Shown in pieces: positions 41,225-47,405 of a DNA stretch of 47,405 nt (its first letter is position 1; each line of letters starts with the position of its first letter). The notes under the pieces are model-generated. The model made no database searches, was not told the origin of the DNA, and saw nothing but the letters and a program-made list of their open reading frames with translations. This DNA comes from an uncultured Clostridium sp. (GTDB lineage Bacteria > Bacillota > Clostridia > TANB77 > CAG-465): positions 1 through 47,405 of the forward strand of contig CAJLBR010000004.1 in the NCBI GenBank assembly GCA_905204915.1, given 5' to 3'. Made by a program: the position numbers and the translations under genes.

Positions 41225-41448
41225 TTGTTATTATTGATGCTACTGTCTTCATTTGAATTATAATATGTATCACAAATACTTGATGTTGCTGAAATTACTC
41301 CTAAGTTTTGACCAACTGCCTGTAAAAGATTGCTGAATAAATCTATTTCTTCATTTGTCATGTTTTGACTTATTGCAATTGCTAGTATTGCACTATATAA
41401 TATTAAACCTGGTCCAGAGTAGGGACAATTATTATAATTGGAATTCAT
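41206..41448 (-). CDS. Small helical protein beside the cysteine-rich pair
   Basis: The 80 residues contain a helical centre, GLILYSAILAIAISQNMTNEEIDLFSNLLQAVGQNLGVISA, and an Asn/Ser/Glu-rich tail. Similar small proteins, with an LILYAALLAIAL and an EEINLLGNFL pattern, are common in clostridia as unnamed genes; I recall this from sight only. Two cysteines are present (NNCPY and SICDT). It starts at ATG 41448, nine bases after the upstream gene's stop. Its ribosome site is poor, so it may need coupled translation. It is the third gene of a three-gene reverse unit. A spore-surface role is possible by context. Confidence 0.65.
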   Translation of the reverse strand: MNSNYNNCPYSGPGLILYSAILAIAISQNMTNEEIDLFSNLLQAVGQNLGVISATSSICDTYYNSNEDSSINNNNENSQE

Positions 41449-41457
41449 TTAAAATAC

Positions 41458-41745
41458 TTATACATTTTTAGTATATGAAAGAGATACTACGTGTTTATAG
41501 TTATTACAAGATATACAAATTTCAGTGTCAAAATCATATACATTTCTTATAAATACACAAGGACCATTTTGAAGTAGTACACAACATCTATTGTCAGAAA
41601 CTGAAATTACATTTAATACGTAGCCATTGAGTAGTGTTATGGTTTGATCTGTAGATGTAACTAGTACTTCTTTTTCATATATTTGTCTACATCCTTTACA
41701 GCATAAACAGTCTCTTATTTTTAAAGTTATATTAAAATTTTGCAT
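41458..41745 (-). CDS. Cysteine-rich 95-aa protein, paralogue of the 104-aa one
   Basis: Nine cysteines occur in 95 residues, in the groups CLCCKGC, RCC, PC and CISC. GAGGTGT precedes ATG 41745 on the reverse strand. Alternate hydrophobic residues indicate a beta-sandwich-like fold. The pattern TLKIRDCLCCKGCRQI, a GY before the middle strands, and a VYDFD segment line up by eye with the 104-residue neighbour, so the two are probably duplicates. There is no signal peptide or membrane segment. High cysteine and small size are common in spore coat and exosporium proteins, which fits the divergent spoVS neighbour, but nothing proves it. Confidence 0.7.
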   Translation of the reverse strand: MQNFNITLKIRDCLCCKGCRQIYEKEVLVTSTDQTITLLNGYVLNVISVSDNRCCVLLQNGPCVFIRNVYDFDTEICISCNNYKHVVSLSYTKNV

Positions 41746-41772
41746 TTTTTACACCTCACTTATTTGTCAAAA

Positions 41773-42087
41773 TTAACAGCTAGTTTTTTGACAAGCAGTA
41801 CATACAGCACCAATGTAAACTCTGAGAGTTCCAGTTTCTATTGGAAGATCAAATGTTTTATAACCAGAACATGGAATATTAAAAGTAATATCAGGAATAA
41901 AATTTGGGTTGCTAAGTCTTATTGTTATCGTATTATTTGTTCCAGAAAAAAATGTTACTGTATACCCAAAACTTAGATCAAATGTACTATTGTCAGATAT
42001 ATTTGTATATACATTATCAATTTGTCTTGAAATTCCATTTTCACATCTTCTTTGCCTTATTACAAGAGTATAACAACAATTATCCAA
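41773..42087 (-). CDS. Cysteine-rich 104-aa protein, first gene of the reverse unit
   Basis: The 104 residues have seven cysteines, including the opening CC and a C-terminal CTACQKTSC. The start is TTG 42087: GAGGTGG lies shortly before it on the reverse strand, and no other Met is near. The fold appears all-beta (YTLVIRQ, FDLSFGYTVTFFS, TITIRLS, TLRVYIGAV). It resembles the 95-residue neighbour over most of its length. A sigma-K-like promoter lies upstream. Cysteine cross-linked coat or exosporium protein is the best guess; a metal-binding protein is another. Confidence 0.7.
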   Translation of the reverse strand: MDNCCYTLVIRQRRCENGISRQIDNVYTNISDNSTFDLSFGYTVTFFSGTNNTITIRLSNPNFIPDITFNIPCSGYKTFDLPIETGTLRVYIGAVCTACQKTSC

Positions 42088-42105
42088 GTTACACCACCTC
42101 TATAA

Positions 42106-42132
42106 TATAATATGAATAAAATGCAAAAAAGT
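42106..42132 (-). promoter_or_regulatory. Possible sigma-K promoter of the cysteine-rich unit
   Basis: On the reverse strand: AC in GCAC (42132-42131), 16 bases, then CATATTATA (42114-42106), which fits the sigma-K pattern AC-N16/17-CATANNNTA. A difficulty is that the start site would fall near 42100, giving a leader of only about 12 bases with the ribosome site at its very end. Confidence 0.35.
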
Positions 42133-42171
42133 GCTAAATTTGTAATTACTTGTAAAATGCAAAAAAATGCT
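42118..42171. repeat. 18-base direct repeat between the divergent units
   Basis: AAAATGCAAAAAAGTGCT (42118-42135) and AAAATGCAAAAAAATGCT (42154-42171) match at 17 of 18 positions, 36 bases apart. One covers the possible sigma-K -35 and the other ends at the -35 of spoVS, so it may bind a shared regulator. Confidence 0.6.
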
Positions 42172-42199
42172 TGCTTTTTATTTTTAAATTATATATAAT
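42171..42199 (+). promoter_or_regulatory. Promoter of spoVS
   Basis: TTGCTT (42171-42176), 17 bases, TATAAT (42194-42199). ACTGT (42204-42208) and ACAGT (42214-42218) form a small inverted repeat right at the start site, a possible operator. Sigma-H control, usual for spoVS in Bacillus, is not obvious. Confidence 0.55.
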
Positions 42200-42260
42200 A
42201 GTAACTGTACATAACAGTAAGTTATTAAAACAAAAGATGAAGTATTAGGAGGTAGTAAAT

Positions 42261-42521
42261 ATGGATATACTTAAGGTATCAGCAAAATCAAGTCCAAATT
42301 CAGTTGCAGGTGCAATAGCAGGACTAGTGAAAGAAGAAGGAAGAGCAGAAATGCAAGCAATTGGAGCAGGAGCAATCAATCAAGCTGTTAAAGCAGTTGC
42401 TATTGCTAGAGGATTTGTTGCCCCAACAGGTGTTGAACTTACTTGTTCACCAGCTTTTACTGAAGTATCAATTGATAATGAAGAAAAAACTGGTATAAAA
42501 TTTATAGTAGAAGCAAAATAA
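42261..42521 (+). CDS. spoVS: Stage V sporulation protein S
   Basis: The 86 residues are a near-textbook SpoVS: MDILKVSAKSSPNSVAGAIAG, then an Ala/Gly-rich helix (AIGAGAINQAVKAVAIARGF) and CSPAFTEVSIDNEEKTGIKFIVEAK. It is an Alba-like fold protein needed for late spore stages, and it probably binds nucleic acid. AGGAGG precedes ATG 42261. It has its own promoter and terminator and is divergent from the cysteine-rich cluster. Confidence 0.97.
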   Translation: MDILKVSAKSSPNSVAGAIAGLVKEEGRAEMQAIGAGAINQAVKAVAIARGFVAPTGVELTCSPAFTEVSIDNEEKTGIKFIVEAK

Positions 42522-42537
42522 AAAAGAATATAATTTT

Positions 42538-42577
42538 AAAGTGATATACGATAAAAGTTTATCACTTTATTTTTTTT
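42538..42577 (+). terminator. Terminator after spoVS
   Basis: AAAGTGATA (42538-42546) pairs with TATCACTTT (42560-42568), then a T-run. Confidence 0.85.
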
Positions 42578-42599
42578 GCTTTATTTTCGGGTTTTATTA

Positions 42600-42608
42600 T
42601 GGTATAAT
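42600..42608 (+). promoter_or_regulatory. Extended -10 promoter of the anchored binding-protein gene
   Basis: TGG then TATAAT (42603-42608). The -35 region (about 42580) is weak, which is common with an extended -10. Confidence 0.5.
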
Positions 42609-42641
42609 TGGGTAAAATAGTAGTATATATGGAGGTTTGTT

Positions 42642-44309
42642 GTGAATCCAAAAATAATAAAAGCAGATCGATATAAAAAAACAACTAGTAAAGAAGCAAA
42701 AATAAAGAAAGATAGGTTATTTAATGAAAGAAAATATAAAGAAGATAGATTTGTAACTTTTGGCAATTCTAAGATTAAGGCTAGCAGACACAGAAAAAAA
42801 AGAAATCAAGCAAATGCTTTAAAGATAGTAGCTTGTATAATTGTACTTTTTTTAATAGGAGTTATATCAAAAAAGATAGTTAAATTAGATAACATACCAC
42901 TTATAAAGGCTTTTTTCAATGATGATGATAAAGAATTTGTAAAAAATTACGATTTAAAAATAGGAATTTATAATACGAATAATGAGAATAACAGTGATAT
43001 AAAACTAAGTAAAAATATTACTATAAGTGAGCTTGCAAGATTATCAAATCTTACACTTGTTAGTTATTACGAAGACTATAAAATAAATAATGTATTAGCA
43101 GAAAAAATAACTACAGAGGATAATCAAAGTTTTCTAATAGAGATTAATAAGGAGTACAAAGTAAGTGCTGAAAATGTAAAAAAATGCATAGAAAGTATAA
43201 TAGATTTAGGGGATGCCAGTATATATTATGAAAATGTAAAAAATATTTCTAACATTGATGTAATAGATGAAAATACTTTAAACATTAGACTTAAAGATAA
43301 GAATCCTTATTTTGTATATTCACTTAATTTTCCACTATTTGATCTTAATAATATGTCAGGTAGTATTTTTAGTTTAGAGCAGGCATCTAGTGATAATATA
43401 AACTTTAAAAGTAATGAAAATGGAAAAAACATAGAATCTATCAATCTAAAAAATTATACTAACGATAGCAGTCTTGTAGATGATTTTAGAAATCAAAGTA
43501 TAGACATGTTTACTACAACTAGTGAGAGTACAGTAAATTTGATTGGAAAATATGAGTATAGTATAAAAAAAGTTAGAAATGGTGAAAGTATATTTTTACT
43601 AGGAAATAAAGACTCTGATCTTTTTTCAAGAAAAGAAGTAAGGCAGGCAATAGCGTATTCTTTAAATAGAGAAGAGCTAATAAAAAGTATAAGTAATTCA
43701 TTTGGCGAAATAATAGATTTACCTTATATTTATTCCAATATATCATATAAGTACGACACATATGCAGCCACTAATGCTTTACTAGCTAGGGGCTGGAAAA
43801 AAGCCGGAGGTGTATATACTTTATATGATAATAATAAGAGAACGGATTTAGTTTTAAATGTACTAGTAAATAAAGATGATAGTACTAAGGTTAAGCTTTC
43901 AGAAGATTTAAAAGAAATGCTAGAAAAAAATTCGATTAAGTTAGAACTTCAGTTACTATCACAAGATGAGATTAACGAGAAAATAAAAAATAAAGAATAT
44001 GATTTAGTTATAGCTAACGTTAATATGAATGAAAATCCGGATATAACATATATTAAGGAATATATAAATATAAACAATAATATAAAGTACGCTATGGATG
44101 ATGTTGAAAATAATACTGATGTAGAACTATTAAATGAAAAAATAGCTAATCTCCAAAATGTTTTATCTGAAGAGATTGCATGTATTGGAATATGTGCTTA
44201 TGACACAGACGTTATATATCAAAAGTATATTGTTGGTTTTGATGATCTTAAATATCTTAATATATTTAATAAATTTACCTCACTTGGAAGAGTTCAAAAA
44301 ATTGACTAA
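42642..44309 (+). CDS. Membrane-anchored peptide-binding-protein-like (SBP_bac_5)
   Basis: The 555 residues have a very basic cytoplasmic tail of about 60 residues, one membrane helix (about 64-82), then a domain resembling oligopeptide-type solute-binding proteins, with the family-typical VRQAIAYSLNREELIKSI. There is no lipobox Cys. Most binding proteins of this family are lipoproteins or secreted and pair with a permease and ATPases; none is encoded nearby. So it may be a sensor, a chaperone or a partner in wall biology. The start is GTG 42642, with GGAGG six bases before it. The pta promoter overlaps its stop codon. Confidence 0.75.
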   Translation: MNPKIIKADRYKKTTSKEAKIKKDRLFNERKYKEDRFVTFGNSKIKASRHRKKRNQANALKIVACIIVLFLIGVISKKIVKLDNIPLIKAFFNDDDKEFVKNYDLKIGIYNTNNENNSDIKLSKNITISELARLSNLTLVSYYEDYKINNVLAEKITTEDNQSFLIEINKEYKVSAENVKKCIESIIDLGDASIYYENVKNISNIDVIDENTLNIRLKDKNPYFVYSLNFPLFDLNNMSGSIFSLEQASSDNINFKSNENGKNIESINLKNYTNDSSLVDDFRNQSIDMFTTTSESTVNLIGKYEYSIKKVRNGESIFLLGNKDSDLFSRKEVRQAIAYSLNREELIKSISNSFGEIIDLPYIYSNISYKYDTYAATNALLARGWKKAGGVYTLYDNNKRTDLVLNVLVNKDDSTKVKLSEDLKEMLEKNSIKLELQLLSQDEINEKIKNKEYDLVIANVNMNENPDITYIKEYININNNIKYAMDDVENNTDVELLNEKIANLQNVLSEEIACIGICAYDTDVIYQKYIVGFDDLKYLNIFNKFTSLGRVQKID

Positions 44310-44330
44310 TTATTTTTAATGTGATAAAAT
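44302..44330 (+). promoter_or_regulatory. Promoter of pta-ackA
   Basis: TTGACT (44302-44307), 17 bases, TAAAAT (44325-44330). The -35 overlaps the stop codon of the previous gene. Confidence 0.7.
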
Positions 44331-44347
44331 CAACTTGAGGTGTGAAA

Positions 44348-45367
44348 ATGGAATTTAATGGTATATTAAATATTATAATTGAGAGAGCTAAAGGCAAAAA
44401 ACAAAGAATAGTTTTGCCAGAATCGCAAGATGTAAGAATACTAGAAGCAGCTAAAGTTTGTTCAGAAAAAGATATAGCAGATATTATTTTAATTGGTGTT
44501 AGAGATACAATAATTTCAGATTGTAATAAGAATAATATAGATCTAGATTTTTCAAAAGTAACAATTGAAAATCCTTTAGCAAGTAATAATAAAGAAAAGT
44601 ACATAAATGCTTTTTATGAATTAAGAAAAGCAAAAGGAATTAGCATAGAAGATGCAACTAACATATTAAAAGACAATGTATATTTTGGTACTATGATGGT
44701 AAAATTAAATGATGCAGACGGATTAGTTAGTGGTGCTGTACATTCTACTGCTGATACTTTAAGACCTGCATTACAAATAATAAAAGGAAAACCAGGAATA
44801 AAAACTATATCATCTTTTATCCTTGTAGAAACCGAAAACAAAGATTTAGGTGAAGATGGAGTGTTAGTCTTTTCTGATTGTGGATTAATAGAATTTCCAA
44901 CAGAAGATGAATTAGTTGAAATTGTAAAAGCTTCAAGAAAAAGCTTTAGAAGTTTAGTTCAAAAGGAAGAAAAAATAGCATTACTTTCATATTCAACAAA
45001 GGGAAGTGCCAAGTCTGAAGCTATTAATAAACTTGGAAGAGTATTGGAAAGAGTAAAACAAGAAAACGATGCTATTGTCATAGATGGTGAATTGCAACTT
45101 GATGCAGCAATAATTCCGGAGGTAGCTAAATTGAAAGCACCTGATAGTAAGGTCGCAGGGCACGCCAATATTTTGATATTTCCAGAGTTAGAAGCGGGAA
45201 ATATTGGCTATAAGTTAGTTCAAAGATTTGGTAATGCTTTAACTCTTGGACCAATTACTCAAGGGTTAGCTAAACCAATAAATGATTTGTCTAGAGGATG
45301 TAGCGCTAAAGATGTGGTAGGAGCTATAGCAATAACTTGTGTGCAAGCACAAGAAGAAAATAATTAA
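44348..45367 (+). CDS. pta: Phosphate acetyltransferase
   Basis: The 339 residues match the short-type Pta: RIVLPESQDVRILEAAKVC at the start, DADGLVSGAVHSTADTLRPALQII in the middle, and KVAGHANILIFPELEAGNIGYKLVQRF and GPITQGLAKPINDLSRGC at the end. It turns acetyl-CoA and phosphate into acetyl phosphate. The GTG at 44342 lies in the ribosome site GAGGTGTG, so ATG 44348 is the start. AckA follows after 27 bases, and the pair makes ATP and acetate, the standard route in anaerobic clostridia. Confidence 0.97.
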   Translation: MEFNGILNIIIERAKGKKQRIVLPESQDVRILEAAKVCSEKDIADIILIGVRDTIISDCNKNNIDLDFSKVTIENPLASNNKEKYINAFYELRKAKGISIEDATNILKDNVYFGTMMVKLNDADGLVSGAVHSTADTLRPALQIIKGKPGIKTISSFILVETENKDLGEDGVLVFSDCGLIEFPTEDELVEIVKASRKSFRSLVQKEEKIALLSYSTKGSAKSEAINKLGRVLERVKQENDAIVIDGELQLDAAIIPEVAKLKAPDSKVAGHANILIFPELEAGNIGYKLVQRFGNALTLGPITQGLAKPINDLSRGCSAKDVVGAIAITCVQAQEENN

Positions 45368-45394
45368 AATAGTTATAAATGAAGGGAGAAGATT

Positions 45395-46597
45395 ATGAAA
45401 ATATTAGTAATAAATTGTGGAAGTTCTACAATAAAATATCAATTAATAAATATGGAAAATGATGAAGTAATAGCTAAAGGTAGATGTGATATGATAGGGT
45501 ATGATGCATCTAATATGATATATAACAACGTAAGAGATGGAATTAAAGATAACTTTGATGTTGCAATGCCAACACACAAGGAAGGCATGAAAGTACTTTT
45601 AGATACTCTTTTAGATGAAAATAAAGGTGTACTAAAAAGCTTAGATGAAATTTATGCAGTAGGCCATAGAGTTGTTCATGGTGGAGATAAATTTTCTACA
45701 GCTGTTTTAGTTAACGATGAAGTTATAAAAGAAATAAGTGATTTATCAGAACTTGCACCTCTTCATAATCCAGGTGCTGTTATGGGAATAGAAGCAATTA
45801 GAGATGTTGCTCCAAATCTTAGTAATGTAGTTGTATTTGATACAGCTTTCCACCAAACAATACCAGATTATAATTATTTATATGCATTAAATCCAAAATA
45901 TCATGAAAAGTACGGAATTAGAAAATATGGTTTCCATGGTACTTCATATATGTACATTTTAAATAGACTTACAGAAATTTTAAACAAACCTAAAAAAGAA
46001 ATAAATGCAGTTGTATGTCATTTAGGTGGAGGAGCATCTTGTTGTGCTATAAGAAACGGAAAATCATATGATACATCTATGGGATTTACCCCACATGAAG
46101 GTCTTGTAATGGAAACAAGATGTGGTGATATAGATGCAACAGCTGTAACAAAAATAATGGAAAAAGAAAATCTTACTCCAGCTGAAATGGAAAGAATTCT
46201 TAATAAGGAATCTGGAAGATTTGGATTATCTACAATAGGAGATCAAAGAGAATTAATAAATGCAGCTAATAGTGGTAATAAAGTAGCTATGCTTACAAGA
46301 AAGATTCAATGTAATAGAACTAGAAAATATATTGGAGCATATATGGCAGAATTAAATAGAGTAGATGCAATAGTATTTACAGGCGGAGTAGCAGAAAATA
46401 ATTTCTGTGAGAGATTATACACAGTTCAAGATATGGAATGTTTAGGAGTTGTTATAGATAGAGACTTAAACTTCAATGGTTCTGGAAAAGAATCTAAAAT
46501 ATCTACCGAAGATTCTAAAATTCCAGTATATGTAATTCCAACAAATGAAGAACTAGAAATAGCAAAACAAACATTGGATGTGGTTAGCCAATGTTAA
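45395..46597 (+). CDS. ackA: Acetate kinase
   Basis: The 400 residues match AckA: LVINCGSSTIKYQLI (phosphate loop), VGHRVVHGGDKF, FDTAFHQTIPDYNYLYALN, and RKYGFHGTSYMYI. It moves phosphate from acetyl phosphate to ADP, giving ATP and acetate. A GGGAG site precedes ATG 45395. The stop codon overlaps the start of the next gene by seven bases, so translation may be coupled. In many Firmicutes ackA is followed by yceD-rpmF, which is not the case here. Confidence 0.97.
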   Translation: MKILVINCGSSTIKYQLINMENDEVIAKGRCDMIGYDASNMIYNNVRDGIKDNFDVAMPTHKEGMKVLLDTLLDENKGVLKSLDEIYAVGHRVVHGGDKFSTAVLVNDEVIKEISDLSELAPLHNPGAVMGIEAIRDVAPNLSNVVVFDTAFHQTIPDYNYLYALNPKYHEKYGIRKYGFHGTSYMYILNRLTEILNKPKKEINAVVCHLGGGASCCAIRNGKSYDTSMGFTPHEGLVMETRCGDIDATAVTKIMEKENLTPAEMERILNKESGRFGLSTIGDQRELINAANSGNKVAMLTRKIQCNRTRKYIGAYMAELNRVDAIVFTGGVAENNFCERLYTVQDMECLGVVIDRDLNFNGSGKESKISTEDSKIPVYVIPTNEELEIAKQTLDVVSQC

Positions 46598-47405
46598 AAA
46601 AAGCCCAAGACATTTTGAAAAAGTTTTCTAAAGATGTTTGGGTGATGTATAATCATGAAAATTCTGATAGATATTTTTGTAAATTAATTTCAGATAATTT
46701 AGCAACATCTTCTATTTGCTTTATAAGTCAAACAAAAGTATATGTATTAGTTAATGAATTAGATAGCAAGAATATATATGATTTAAAATATAAAGATGAA
46801 AATTTGCATATAATAGTTTATAGTACTAATTCAGATTTACAAGAAAAAATAGAAGATGTAATTGCTGATTTGAAATTTCCAAAAGAATTATCATTTTCAT
46901 ATTCAACCATGGGAGATAAAAACATAGATGTTTTAGGTCATGGTGAATTTATATCTTTTTCAAAACTTATTAGAAAACCTTATCAAAAATATAATAAAAA
47001 GCTGAAAATTTCTTCTGCTGAGAAGATAATGTATGAATTAGATTCAGAAAAATCTGATTTAGAAATATCAAGATTAAAGATACTTGCAACAATAACAAAT
47101 AAGATATTGGAAAGAACTTTTAATAATCTTAAGATTGGTACAACGGAAGTACAAATAGCAAATCTTACAAGACAAATAGCTCAAGAAGTGATGTTTGAGG
47201 TTATGGAAAAATTAAAGATTGTAAGTTATGACATGGCATGGGATAATTGCCCTATTGTGCTTACCGGAGCAAATCTTGCTAAGGGAGGACATTCACTTCC
47301 TAGCAATAAAAAGTTACTTAAAGGGGATACCATATACTTCGATTTTGGTATAAAAGCTGTATTTAGCGATGGAATGGTTCTTTATACAGATATGCAAAGA
47401 ATGGG
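46591..47405 (+). CDS. M24-family (Xaa-Pro aminopeptidase-like) protein, partial
   Basis: The frame starts at ATG 46591, overlaps ackA by seven bases and is open to the end of the window (271 residues seen). The first 160 residues form an N-terminal creatinase-like domain. Then the pita-bread domain begins: NNLKIGTTEVQIA, GANLAKGGHSLPSN (His), and KGDTIYFDFGIK with YTDMQRM, which hold the metal Asp pair. Spacing between these two Asp residues is 16, against the usual 11, so an insertion of about five residues seems present. Members cut off an N-terminal residue before Pro or act on related bonds. The remaining ligands lie outside the window. Confidence 0.8.
   Translation, partial: MLKKAQDILKKFSKDVWVMYNHENSDRYFCKLISDNLATSSICFISQTKVYVLVNELDSKNIYDLKYKDENLHIIVYSTNSDLQEKIEDVIADLKFPKELSFSYSTMGDKNIDVLGHGEFISFSKLIRKPYQKYNKKLKISSAEKIMYELDSEKSDLEISRLKILATITNKILERTFNNLKIGTTEVQIANLTRQIAQEVMFEVMEKLKIVSYDMAWDNCPIVLTGANLAKGGHSLPSNKKLLKGDTIYFDFGIKAVFSDGMVLYTDMQRM

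Noticed and set aside
41190..41260. tmRNA gene after smpB
   Set aside because: Only a terminator and the end of a convergent gene are present; there is no tRNA-like end or tag frame.
42204..42218. Inverted repeat at the spoVS start as a firm operator
   Set aside because: The arms are only five bases long; it is mentioned with the promoter but not claimed as a site.

Overview
The window is about 47 kb of very AT-rich DNA (roughly 70% A+T, judged by eye), almost all on the plus strand. It comes from a low-GC, anaerobic, endospore-forming Firmicute, most likely a Clostridia member. Evidence for this is the strong AGGAGG-type ribosome sites, TTGACA/TATAAT promoters, TGA used as a stop, spoIVB and spoVS, the GatCAB transamidation route, the manganese-dependent pyrophosphatase and the pta-ackA acetate pathway. 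I cannot name the species. No rRNA, tRNA, CRISPR array, insertion sequence or replication origin was seen.

Layout. 1-5.6 kb: the end of an unknown gene, a small unknown gene, a translationally coupled alpha/beta-hydrolase and membrane-anchored SF2 helicase, and the magnesium channel mgtE. 5.6-8.1 kb: an unknown gene of unusual composition, exoA, and a convergent membrane-anchored thioredoxin-like protein. 8.2-15.7 kb: der, plsY, ppaC, small membrane proteins, an anchored protein whose ribosome site lies inside a hairpin, an ndoA-type endoribonuclease without its antitoxin, and a class A penicillin-binding protein. 15.8-20.4 kb: a phosphodiester glycosidase-family protein, an anchored partner, uppP, a response regulator fused to a degenerate kinase, and a DedA protein. 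20.5-27.7 kb: an unknown reverse gene, then gatC-gatA-proS-gatB, a TIGR04086-like membrane protein and spoIVB.

27.8-31.8 kb is an accessory, partly decayed region. It holds a frameshifted HTH regulator, the wreck of a flavodoxin-fold reductase, a SUFU-domain protein, and a manganese module. The module has a yybP-ykoY-type riboswitch, a CaCA-family exchanger, a broken mntP and a divergent Fe/Mn superoxide dismutase homologue. 32-41 kb: a MacB-type ABC protein, a D,D-carboxypeptidase, three exported or membrane proteins (one a predicted zinc protease), a protein related to a radical SAM family but without its iron-sulfur motif, and smpB. 41.2-42.5 kb: three small reverse-strand proteins, two of them cysteine-rich paralogues, divergent from spoVS. 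42.6-47.4 kb: a membrane-anchored peptide-binding-like protein without a permease, pta, ackA and the start of an M24 peptidase-like gene.

The core genes form ordinary clostridial modules: cell-wall synthesis and lipid-carrier recycling, indirect aminoacylation, acetate-forming energy metabolism and sporulation. The points most worth following are the radical SAM pseudoenzyme, the receiver-pseudokinase, the manganese module, the cysteine-rich pair beside spoVS, and the hydrolase/membrane-helicase pair. No complete known defence or mobile system is visible.
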